A stretch of 27,653 bases of DNA. Source: Schoenoplectus triqueter. Lineage: Eukaryota > Streptophyta > Magnoliopsida > Poales > Cyperaceae. Below the pieces are notes generated by a model. The model ran no database searches, had not been told where the DNA came from, and saw only the letters and a program-made list of their open reading frames with translations. The stretch is taken from NCBI GenBank assembly GCA_964058805.1, contig CAXKVV010001542.1, positions 1 through 27,653 on the forward strand. The letters run 5' to 3'. Made by a program: the position numbers and the translations under genes. Shown here piece by piece: positions 9,738 to 19,245 of this stretch. How positions within the stretch are numbered: the stretch's first letter is position 1; the number at the start of each line of letters is the position of its first letter.

Positions 9738-11656
9738 CTACAATCCAACTTTCCTCTTCTTATTACAAGTACCATGAGACACACCTGTTTGAACTTTATA
9801 GTTGGAAAGCTGGGGTGGCACAGCTGCACCTGCCGACTTGAGCACCCGCACTAACTCCACAAAAAGCTTCTTATCTTCGCTATTGATAAAAACAACTGCT
9901 GTTCCCTCCTCCCCTTTCTTACAAGCAGCCCTCCCTACCTGATGCACATACTCTTCTATGCTACTTGGCATGTCAAATATTATAACCTGCCTTACTCCGA
10001 ACAGATACATACCGCGCCCCAAAACACCTGTACACACCACCACTGGCACATCTCCTGTCAGAAACATTTTCATGCCTTCTCTCCTCTCTTTCATTGTCTT
10101 TTCCCCATGAATTGCAACGGCCTTCAATCCAGTACTAACAGTAATAGAATCTGACAACAGCTCTGATCCTAGCCTCGAACCAACAAAAATAACTGCTGGA
10201 GGCTTGAAATGCCGAGGACTAGACAGTATCTCAAACAGTTTCTTTTTCTTTTGGTTAGACTCAACCCAAATGGCGATCTGCTTAACTGATTTATTTGGCT
10301 CATTTGCTTTCGCACATGAGATGTGAATCAAATCACCGGCGATCGAGCTTGCCACTCTTTCCACCTCATTTGTAACAGTGGCTGAGAACATTAAAACCTG
10401 AGGCTGTGACAGTGCATTGACAATCTCCAAGACTTGTTCTATAAACCCTTTCTGCAGCAAGCAATCAACCTCATCCAATACCAAAATTGATAACTCACTC
10501 AGGTTTATGTCATGCTTTCTTAAAAGATCAATTAATCGACCTGGTGTACCTACAATTAACTCTACGCCATTTTCTATACGGTATATCTGACTGGGCATTG
10601 CATCTCCACCAACCACGAGTACAGTTTTGAAAGGGAGGCCTTTTCCTAGTGCCTTTGCTTGTTCTTCCACCTGCGCGCACAGCTCTCTGGTAGGAGCAAG
10701 CACCATTGCAAGAGGCCTCTTGCCATGTGATGATTGCTCTGACCGTGCTAGCGAGCAATGAGCTATGATTGGAACTAGAAATGAAGCCGTTTTGCCAGAA
10801 CCAGTTTGAGCAGAAACAAGAAGATTTCTTTTACTCAATGCTGCTGGGATTGCTTGCATTTGCACTGAAGTTGGCATAACAAATCCAACAGCTTCAATAT
10901 TACTCTCAAGCTTTTGAGGGAGATTGCAAGAAGAAAATGACATGACTGGGTCGGGCACAGACTCTCCCTTTATAGAGATTCCCATTTTGGTTCTCAAGGA
11001 GACAATCTGATCATTAGTTAACCCCTCATTTCTGACATAGAAACATTCATCGGTGGCAGCAATTTTAACTATCGGTTTTCTTTCTTTCTTGCTATTTTTT
11101 TGTGTGGCAAGCCTGGAGAGTAGTATGGATTTGCATTGTAAGCTGCAGATGTCATCATCAGTCTGATCACAAATGTACTCCCCATAACGACCGCAAATGG
11201 TACAGCGTGGCTCTCCAGGGAAGGCTTCCCTTTGATCATAGCAACACTCCTTCACACGAGAACAATCTGTCAGATAAAATAACACGAGATGAGCAACATC
11301 TTGAGAAAAAATATTGTGTTTTGTTCAAAGTGCATGCCTAACAATTCTCTTAGTACCAAGATAGCACATCAATCTGATTTTATAAGTTTCAAATGACCTC
11401 CCAATGGTATATTGACAAAATCAATAAATATTAAAAAGAAAAAGAATAACAAAAAAATGACTGGAACTGAATGATAAGCGGCCCAGTTAAACCTAGTTCC
11501 CTTTAAACCGAAAACAAAATAATAGAGAAGAGAAAGAGAAAGTAAAACCAACGAAGGGAATTCTAACACTTGGTTTTTGATATTACCTTCAGATGTGCCA
11601 ATGACATCATCAGATGTCAACAAGTTCTCAAACATGTAATTGTCACTGCTATCCAT
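9738..11656 (-). CDS. RH41: DEAD-box ATP-dependent RNA helicase with HIT zinc finger (RH41-like)
   Basis: Two coding exons: 11656-11587 (ATG, MDSSDNYMFEN...; donor GAAG|GTAATA) and 11266-9738 (acceptor CTGACAG|AT), joining in phase 1 to give 532 aa. Residues about 45-68 hold a Cys-rich HIT-type finger (CTICGRYGEYIC...CSLQC), the hallmark of plant RH41. The helicase core follows: Q-motif Gln159, Walker A AQTGSGKT (176-183), PTREL (215), GG (243), TPGR (264), DEVD in place of DEAD (288), SAT (318), motif IV VIFVGSR (382). Motif V reads GRGMY, with Tyr444 where Asp is conserved. Motif VI reads HQVGRAAC, with Cys472 where the arginine finger is expected. The basic tail KKRKVG may be a nuclear signal. 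The family unwinds or remodels RNA using ATP; the exact RNA target is not evident. The frame is intact, so I call it a gene, but activity may be altered. Confidence 0.93.
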
Positions 11657-11756
11657 TGTGTGTAAGAGAGTAGACAACCCCACGGCAAGAAAAAAAATTA
11701 TGAACTGCATATATGAGAGTATTAATAAAAACAATTACAAAAATGATGAATGATCA

Positions 11757-12028
11757 CAGGTTAAACATGCAATTTCACAAGTATTTGAACATTTATAATT
11801 AAGTTAATTAACATAATGCAAAGGTGGCTGTCAAAGAGAAGAACATCACATTTTCACAATTATTTGAACCACAGACAAATTGGGAACAGCACTCGATAAA
11901 TTCATCCGAGTTATCTCCAGGTTTAATGTGCAATTTTTCAAGTATCTCAACAATTATAACATGGTTGATTAACATACTGTGACGATGTTCGCAAAAGAGA
12001 AAAAAAAATTCCACAATCAATTGAACTG
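11757..12028. repeat. Diverged direct duplication inside the RH41 upstream intron
   Basis: About 11757-11870 and 11918-12028 align along their length: CAGGTTAAACATGCAATTT / CAGGTTTAATGTGCAATTT at the start, then CAAGTAT, GATTAACATA-like and AAAGAGA-AA blocks, and TCACAAT..TTGAAC at the end. A 47-bp spacer separates them. The likely cause is an old local duplication within the intron. Confidence 0.65.
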
Positions 12029-12253
12029 AATTTTTTTTTGCAGTAGTTCGAAATCGAATCAAATAAGAAGAGCAATTAGATCATGGACTAGCACGAATCA
12101 GTATAACTGAGAACAGAGTAACAACAGCAAATGCTAATTGTGCCAAGCTAGCCCGTTACTAGTATCTTGGTTGGAAATAGAATACTGAAAGAAGAAATTT
12201 CTCAAAAAATAAAAACAGGCATGAAAAAGAAAATAGATCTTGCAGATACAAAC

Positions 12254-12351
12254 CTAAATCTTGCCATCGCTCGCCCGGCCAAGCTCGAGGAGGAAGAGAG
12301 TTCTCCGCGAGGTAGAAAGGAACCCTTTGAGCTTCCCTTTGTTGTCGACAT
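12254..12351 (-). other. Probable first exon of RH41 (uORF or alternative N-terminus)
   Basis: A GC-richer island upstream of RH41 begins with ATG at 12351 (MSTTKGSSKGSF...) and stays open to a possible donor, TTTAG|GTTTGT, at 12254/12253. If it is spliced to the T-rich acceptor ATGCAG|TTC (exon start 11704), the frame stops after two more codons. It would then be a 34-codon upstream ORF in the 5' leader. If it is spliced to the TAG or CAG acceptors overlapping the downstream ATG (exon start 11648 or 11645), it joins RH41 in frame and adds a Ser/Arg-rich N-terminus, giving 561 aa with the CAG acceptor. The first model agrees better with the usual RH41 start as I recall it. Confidence 0.5.
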
Positions 12352-13108
12352 AATTAATCGGGTCGAATCCCTCTCTTTTTAATATTCCCAAGCCCGTTAA
12401 TTCCAGTACTTTCTTTCTAATAGCACATTTTGGGCCTAAAGAGGTGGATACTGTACATTTTATATTGACCTGTAGCCTTTAAGGCGTTACATAAGCCCGA
12501 ATAGATTTATTAACGCGAATTTAGATATGTTCTGATTCAGGTTTATGGATCATTGAATCGTTCATATATAATACAGAAATTAAAAACACTCTTGAATGTA
12601 CCTTTTGATTTGAAATGTATATGTTATATATTTTTGGTTTTAGTCTTTGTTGGTTTCGGTTCATGGTGTCAGCATTGTCAAAAATAATATTCTACGGATG
12701 CTAATAATTAATTATGTCACTAACGTCTGCACCAATCGCGTTTCTGAATTTGATTCACAGTTAACAAGGAAAGAAGAATAAACAAAAGATGGCCAATATA
12801 TCTAAATGTATTAGTTTAAACTTTTCTAATGACTCGCCCACAAAATTATTAGTCATAGAAGGAAAGAGAGGGATGTTAAAATTGAGTTCATCTATACCAT
12901 TTTTTTTTTTAAAAAAATTATGAAGTAGTTTTCATCTCCTCTTCCCTTCCCTCTCTTTCTATTCTCCTCTTGTAAAGCACACTCTAACATCTTGTTTAGA
13001 TGAGTAAGGAAAGGGAGGGAAAAGGAAGGGAAAAAAAATTTCATTATTATTTTTGTTTGATTGAAAGAGTTGGGCTATGATGTTATATACAACACAGATT
13101 ATTTCATA
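12352..13108. other. RH41 upstream region and intergenic DNA
   Basis: Contains a site II-type motif TGGGCC at 12431-12436, about 80 bp before the presumed first exon of the minus-strand RH41 gene. Such motifs are common in promoters of plant housekeeping genes. Further out, a pyrimidine-rich run (12931-12970) faces a purine-rich run (13005-13038), forming an imperfect dyad. No gene is seen. Confidence 0.5.
12431..12436. promoter_or_regulatory. Site II element (TGGGCC) in the RH41 promoter
   Basis: TGGGCY motifs are bound by TCP factors and are enriched in promoters of plant growth and RNA/translation genes. This single copy sits at a plausible distance upstream of the RH41 leader exon. One hexamer alone is weak evidence. 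Confidence 0.4.
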
Positions 13109-13417
13109 TTATGGATCGACTCTTTATTTTCAAAATCAAAATGATTGATCAGAATCGCTCAAATTGATTTTCACATAAATAACTAGTTATAGATTAAATT
13201 TTATATTTTTTTAATTTTTTACTATATTTTTAAATAGTTAAAAATCACTTATTTTGGATGGTTCATAATAATTAAATTAAATAATTTTCTAACTATCTAA
13301 AAATATAGTAAAAAAATAAAAAAGTATAAAATTTTGTCTAGTTGGATATTCATAGGAAAATCATTTTGAGCGGTTCAAATCGACAATTTAAACTTTAAAA
13401 AAAAAACTGATCCATAA
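13109..13417. mobile_element. Foldback MITE flanked by TA (Tc1/mariner-like by size of duplication)
   Basis: The left tip TTATGGATC and right tip GATCCATAA are exact inverted copies, each flanked by TA (13107-13108 and 13418-13419). The arms continue to pair inward: CGCTCAAATTGATTTTC against CGCTCAAAATGATTTTC, and TTTACTATATTTTTAAATAG against TTTACTATATTTTTAGATAG in the reverse complement. 309 bp with no coding capacity. The tip does not match the common Stowaway CTCCCTCC, so the superfamily rests on the TA alone. Confidence 0.75.
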
Positions 13418-13435
13418 TACTAAACCGATCCGCAC

Positions 13436-13913
13436 TAGAGGTTTGAAAAAATCCGAACGGGTAGACCCGCCACATGTAAACCTGCGACCCTCATCCGTCC
13501 CGGACCGCCCCGGATCCGTTAATGGTCCGGTCCTAGAAAGGGTCGGGTATAAAATTTTTGAAAACGGAACCGTCATACCCGTCCTGTTCTCACCCGTTAC
13601 CCGCTCTCACCCGCCCCGCTCTCACCCGCGACCCGCGCTCACCCACCCCGCTCTCACCCGCTACAAACCCGCTACCCGTAACGTTATAATGTTATAACAT
13701 TTCTTTGTAACATTATAACGTTTCTAATCATGACCTACCCGGACCGATCCTTGACCCACCCGTCCCGACCCGTGAGGATTATATCCGCGAGGGTCCAATA
13801 CGAATCAGGTCAGAAATTTCTAATTTTTGACCGCTCAAACCCATCCCGCCCCACCCGTGACCCGAAGAGGTTTCGCCTGGACCATTCCGCCACGTCCCGT
13901 TTTCAAATCTCTA
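13436..13913. mobile_element. Non-autonomous hAT-like element with dense ACCCG motifs (copy A)
   Basis: The left tip TAGAGGTTTGAAAA matches the reverse complement of the right tip, TAGAGATTTGAAAA. The flanks ATCCGCAC (13428-13435) and ATATGCAC (13914-13921) agree at 6 of 8 bases, consistent with an aged 8-bp hAT target duplication. The interior is GC-rich in an AT-rich neighbourhood and packed with ACCCG/CCCGC motifs, for example the CACCCGC series at 13590-13680. A perfect 15-bp inverted repeat (13680-13694 and 13708-13722) lies near the centre. Open frames across it (13443-13930) are Pro/Arg/Ser-rich by-products of the repeats. Confidence 0.7.
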
Positions 13914-13921
13914 ATATGCAC

Positions 13922-15561
13922 TATGCATAGCACTGTAACTCAATTCTTGATTGAAAATTTAATATGATGTTAAAGTTAATAGTGTTTACTCATTTAACCG
14001 ACTCTAACCTAGAACATATATTTTGTTGATTCTCAAATTAGTGTGTAGTGAAAGTTAATAAGATGAATCAAATAAGAAAATTTAAAAATACTTTTGACTT
14101 CCTATTTCATTCCCTTTCTATGAAACGCCTGTAGTGCAGATTCGGAATATCCCTTTTCTCTAGGACCTTGTTATTTTCCTTCATTAATGACACCTTATTT
14201 TCGGGATGGAGAAACCATTTCAATATTCGTGTCCGTTGTGAAACTCTCAAGTGGGAGATATATTATAGTTGTCTATATCGAGATGTTATTATTACTTTTT
14301 TGTTTAGAGGAAAATATGTAAAATAGTTGGACAATTATGAAAAAAAATACTAATATGATGTATCTGCATAGAGTAGGTGTCATTTAATAAAAATAGTGTT
14401 TAAGATTTTCAAGTTTTATGATGTTTTATCACAGGAAGAGATCAGATGCATTGACAATGAGTTATTTTATAATATTGTCAATGAACTTTTAAGTAAATAT
14501 GAAAAAGAAATTTTAGAGATATGTTACTTTATTTAAAAAAAAAAACTTTAGATATATGTTATTCTATTTTAAAAAATATATATAGATAAATCAAATTTCA
14601 TGTAATTTTATTATCGTCTAATAGTCTATTAAAGATCATTGAAATTTTATGTAATTTATAACAATTTCAATTTAACAACATTTATAAAAGACATCTATAA
14701 TTTTTCATTGTCAAGTTCCCTCTCCTTTATTATATTATTGTTGAAAGAATAAAAAATACTTGAAGTTATAGATGATGCAAAATAAGACGACTTATTATAT
14801 GCATTTTTCCATTCTTTACCGCGAATTAAGAAAAAGAAATAACTTCTGAAGCTATCTTAAACTATATTCGTTTTCTTTGTTTTCAGATAGTCAAAATTTT
14901 TAAGTCGGAGAATGAAAAATCCAGTTCGAGTCAATTTTTACGAAAATCTGATTTTGCGTTTGTTTTCTGTTATATTTTTCTTTTTTTCGTGCTTAGACTT
15001 AATTTTTTATGGTTTCTCAATTCACCCATCACACGGAAAATATATAAAAAAATAGCGCCATAATTATTCAACCCAAAGCTACTCCGAATCATTAGCCAGC
15101 GATGAATTGCATGCTAATAAAAGTGCAAAGTGAACAATTATATTGCACTGCTATTTGCTACACAAAAATAAAGCTCTGTTTTAATTATTCACTTGATTTT
15201 GTGATCATGTCATTGTGCTTGGAGATAATACTTGATTCTATAATAAAAACAATAATTAAAGATGATCATCGCTTCAGGATTTCAGAAACTAAAAAAGATA
15301 CATTCAAGAACTCTTTTTTTCCTGGAAACGAACTAGATGCATCTACGGTGGAAAAAATAGCTTTGCTTATTTAATAAAAAAATGACTTAATTATTGATTA
15401 TACATGCACTTTTAAACTTCAACAGACCGATACGATTTTTTATAATTTAATTCAAGGTGAAATTAAGGTAATAATTAGAAAATTCAATAATTAATTAATT
15501 ATGGTCACGAGCTTGGAAACATGTGAGAATTGGAGCATATGCTACAAAGATGCTGCGTATA
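13922..15561. other. Intergenic DNA, no gene seen
   Basis: AT-rich. A 90-codon open frame at 15102-15374 contains a moderately protein-like tail but matches nothing I recognise and has no supporting splice or promoter signals. Around 14508-14580 an about 38-bp segment with a GATATATGTTA-like core is loosely duplicated. Confidence 0.5.
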
Positions 15562-15569
15562 ATCTTTGG

Positions 15570-16139
15570 TAGAGTGTTAAAATAATCCGGACGGGTCAGA
15601 TCCGATCCGCGTAATTCGTGATCGCGACCCGTCCCGCCCCGACCTGTGGTCCAATCCGTCAAACTCATGACCCGTTAAAACCGACGGGTCTAGCACGGGC
15701 ACGGACAAAAAAAATTGAAAAAAATTTGTGCTAGACCCGTCCCGACCCGACCCAATACCCGATAACACGGAAAATTAAAAAAAATCCAAAAAATACGAGA
15801 AAATTAATTTTTTGTCAAAATATATTATAGTTTTGAATTTTTTGGTTTTGTCAAAATTAGTTATTTTTGAATTTTTCGGATTTTTTGAGAATTTATTTGA
15901 ATTTAAAAAAAAAACCCCGACAACCTGTTCTGTTCCTAACCTGACCCGTCCCATCTTTGGACCCGACCCGTCCCAATCCGCCGACCCGACGGGTTTAGGA
16001 CGGATCGCAGCCAAACCCTCCAAAATAGACACGTCCTAACCCGTTTTGTGAAAACCCGTTAACCTGTCCCGTCAAAACTCGTCGACCCGTGCAAACCCAC
16101 CCCATCCCGACTCAACCCGCCCCGTTTTTAATACATTAT
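15570..16139. mobile_element. Non-autonomous hAT-like element with dense ACCCG motifs (copy B)
   Basis: The left tip TAGAGTGTTAAAA resembles the reverse complement of the right tip, TAATGTATTAAAA, and the flanks ATCTTTGG and TTCTTTGA agree at 6 of 8 bases. Both ends are crowded with ACCCGTCCCG / GACCCG motifs in the same style as the element at 13436-13913. The middle (15775-15910) is AT-rich. A perfect 14-bp inverted repeat (15683-15696 and 15728-15741) sits within the left part. No transposase is encoded. Exact ends are less certain than for copy A. Confidence 0.6.
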
Positions 16140-16147
16140 TTCTTTGA

Positions 16148-16945
16148 TATATTATGTGGTGCTCCTAGAAAATGTGTTTTATATTGGTTCACGGAGTTCT
16201 AGGTAGGGATCTTATGTGCAATTAAAAAATGTACCCATATGAAAATATTGGTGTGTCTAAATTTCTCGAGAATTGAGAGGGACATGAACATGGTTGATTT
16301 TATTGAATGATTGATACTATTTTTTTTGAAGCACTTCTCAATAAATTACAACTGCGAGAAATTGTTAAATTTTATTACGATGCCAGCAAGTAATTAGATG
16401 CGTAATTCTGATAAAAAGTACATCGATCAAATTACAAATATCATATTATATTTTCTGTAATAAATTTTAGACAAAAAAAAGAGGTTTATTCATAATATAT
16501 AGCTTTTCTCTAAAAAAAGCATTATATGTAACAATTAAAAAATACATAAATAATTGTCAAAATAAACATTGTAGAAATATATTTGAAGTTCTTTTATACC
16601 TTCAGTTAAAGACTTGATAAAAATTCCTCTCTTAGTTCTCTTTAAGATATTTATATGTAAAATATTGAATATTTTTTTTCGTGCTTTAAATTTTCGATGC
16701 ACAATGAAACACATGTAACTTAAACTATACAGCTATATTTGATACGAGAATAAATGAGGAATAAGCTTATCACCTTTTCTCACTTTTATCCATTTGATGT
16801 ATTTAGTACATAATAGGACAAAAAAATATGATTGAATATTTTAGATACTCCACTGAATGACTCCGATCATATCACGTTATTTTAGCATAAATATTTCAAA
16901 ATGTACAAAATATATAATACTTATCCGGTAAGAACATGTATTCAA
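16148..16945. other. AT-rich intergenic DNA, no gene seen
   Basis: No open frame, inverted repeat or regulatory pattern stood out. Confidence 0.6.
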
Positions 16946-17550
16946 GGATTTATTTGGCACACGATAGCAAAATATTAAAATAGAATAGCTATTTCGACGA
17001 ATTAATTTGCCAAATAAATTTTATATTAAGTAGAAGAATGTGGAAGAGTGTTAATCTGGTATACTAAGTTATAGGTGATATATCGGATTAGCTCTTGTCG
17101 GAATAGCGATTATTATTTAATTATATTATATTATATTATTATATTATGATTATAAATATGATTATGATTTATTATTATTATATTATTATAATTATGATTT
17201 ATTATTATGTTATTATTATGATTATGATTTATTATTATATTAATATTATGACAATTATTTATTTATTATTATTATTATATGAACATCACTATTAGTATTA
17301 TTATTATTATATTATGATTATGGTTATATTATTATGATTATGACTATTAATATTATTATATTATATTATATTATATTATATTATATTATATTATTATATT
17401 ATGATTATAGCTATGATAATATTATAATTATATTATTATGATTATAATTATTAATTATTATTATTATATTATGATCGTGATTATAATTATATTATAATTA
17501 TTTAATATTATTATTATTATATTATGATTGTGATTATAATTATATTATAA

Positions 17551-17582
<32 letters not shown>

Positions 17583-18146
17583 ATTATGATTATAATTATA
17601 ATTTTCTTATTTTATTATTATATTATTATGATTACGACTATGATTATTATTATCATGATTATGATTATTATTTTATTATTATTTGATTATGTTGTATTGT
17701 ATTATTCTATTATGATTATATTATTAAAATTATGTTTATTTATTATTATATTATTATGATTATAATTATATTATTATTATATTATTATTATATTATGATG
17801 ATGTTTATATTTCTATTATATTATTATGATTACAACTATAAATATATTTATTTATTATGAATATTATTATGGATTATGATCATTATTTTATTATTATTAT
17901 TATATTATCATCATTATTATTACTATTGTTATTATTTTACTATCATTATCATCATCATCATCATTGTTAATATCATAATTATTCATATTTTAACTATTCT
18001 GATTAACAACTGACAAACGATATTTTTACTCTTCTGAATAATCAAGAATGCCACTCTTCTACCACTCTTTCAAAAATACATTATTCTATCACTCTTCCAA
18101 AATTACCATTCTTCCAAAACTATTCCTTAATTTGCCAAACTAACCC
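16946..18146. mobile_element. Tourist/PIF-Harbinger-like MITE with a microsatellite interior (copy 2)
   Basis: Same family as the element at 4330-5404: left tip GGATTTATTTGGCA, and reverse complement of the right tip GGGTTAGTTTGGCA. It shares the subterminal block GACGAATTAATTTGCCAAA and the same 42-bp block near the right end. The right flank is TTA (18147-18149) and the left is CAA (16943-16945), so the 3-bp duplication is not intact here. The interior (about 17105-17970) is ATT/GATTAT microsatellite, slightly longer than in copy 1. No coding capacity. Confidence 0.75.
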
Positions 18147-18710
18147 TTATTGACTTTTCACAACATCAGTTTAACGTGATATTTAAATTGAATCAAATGA
18201 AGATAAGATATATTCATTTTAAAAAACAAAACAACCGTCAAACATATAATCATTTTTTTATGTTCAAATATCTGAACAACAAAAACGCATGAATGACTCA
18301 GTGTCCACACTATACTCAAGTGGAGAATAGTATTATTTTTAAAATAGCTGTGTTATTTTCAGTTTAGCATTCATCTAAATACAAAAATAAAATTAAAAAT
18401 AATAATAAAATAGTACTAATTTACTAAGTCATAAAAAATATTAATTTAATAAATTAATGCTCATAAAGATATTAAAAATAATAAAAATTTCAATTTTTCA
18501 ATATTAATATAAAATAAAATAAATCTCAATATAAATAAAATAATAATTAATTATTTTAGTAATTTTTTTAACTCTATTATTATAGTTTCTGAACTAACTC
18601 ATAATATTTTTTATCTTTAATTGAAAAATATTCTTGATGTAATCCTTTCACCATCCAACAACTTCAAATTCTTCTTTCTTCTACAAATCCTTGTAGAGCG
18701 ATACTGCAAA
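18147..18710. other. AT-rich intergenic DNA, no gene seen
   Basis: Dominated by A- and T-rich sequence with no recognisable element ends. It separates two transposon relics upstream of the SPX gene. Confidence 0.55.
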
Positions 18711-19105
18711 GAGACTGAAATTTTTATATTTAAGTAAAAATAAAATTAAAATTAAGTATTAGGATAAATTGTAGATGAAATTCAGAATCTATACTCTACG
18801 GGCTTAGTACTCATGAGAAATGCTTTCACTTCACGAGACTATCACCCACGTAGAGTGAAACCACTCTATATTACTGTCACCTACGTGAAATTATTATTTT
18901 TTATTCAGTCTAATGTAAGAGATAAAGAGAAGAAGAAAAAATAAAATTTAAAATTCAGACACGCTCACATTGGTGATAGTCTCGTAGAATAAGAGCACTT
19001 CATGTAGATGCTAAATCCATAAAATATAGATCTCAAATTTTATTTACAATTTATTTTAATATTTAATTTTATTTTTACTTAAATATAAAATTTTCGGACA
19101 GAGGA
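18711..19105. mobile_element. Foldback element in the SPX promoter
   Basis: The left arm (about 18711-18850) and right arm (about 18968-19105) are long imperfect inverted repeats. They share TTTATATTTAAGTAAAAATA, ATAAATTGTA and ACGAGACTATCACC blocks with their reverse complements. The loop contains two related TCACCYACGTRGA/TGA-type segments. The element ends about 35 bp before the P1BS motif and about 140 bp before the SPX start codon. No target-site duplication was found. Confidence 0.7.
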
Positions 19106-19140
19106 ATAAAACCGTAAGATATGCCATCACCCTCCCATTG

Positions 19141-19148
19141 GAATATTC
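19141..19148. promoter_or_regulatory. P1BS (GAATATTC), PHR1-binding site of the SPX gene
   Basis: GAATATTC is an exact match to GNATATNC, the palindromic site bound by PHR1-type MYB factors that drive phosphate-starvation genes. It lies 98 bp upstream of the SPX ATG. Arabidopsis SPX1 is a known PHR1 target, so the site makes functional sense here. It was the only match I found in the proximal 600 bp. Confidence 0.75.
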
Positions 19149-19245
19149 TCTTATAATCTCTTTATTCTTCGGTGGCATCTTCCCATTTACCTCCTCTGCC
19201 TCTCAAGTCCCTTGATTCATTTTAGTTCTTGAGTGCAAATACAAA

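Noticed and set aside
13443..13930. Pro/Arg/Ser-rich open frames of 62-84 codons on both strands
   Set aside because: They coincide exactly with the ACCCG-rich hAT-like element. The repeated motif removes stop codons in several frames.
15102..15374. 90-codon plus-strand frame with a protein-like tail
   Set aside because: No recognisable family, AT-rich codon use and no promoter or splice support. Left as intergenic.
15577..16039. Open frames of 63-85 codons on both strands
   Set aside because: Same reason: they lie inside the second ACCCG-rich element and have no domain.
18711..19105. Possible microRNA precursor because of the long hairpin
   Set aside because: Arms of about 140 bp with many mismatches and dispersed-repeat character fit a MITE better. 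No discrete miRNA/miRNA* duplex can be defined from sequence alone.
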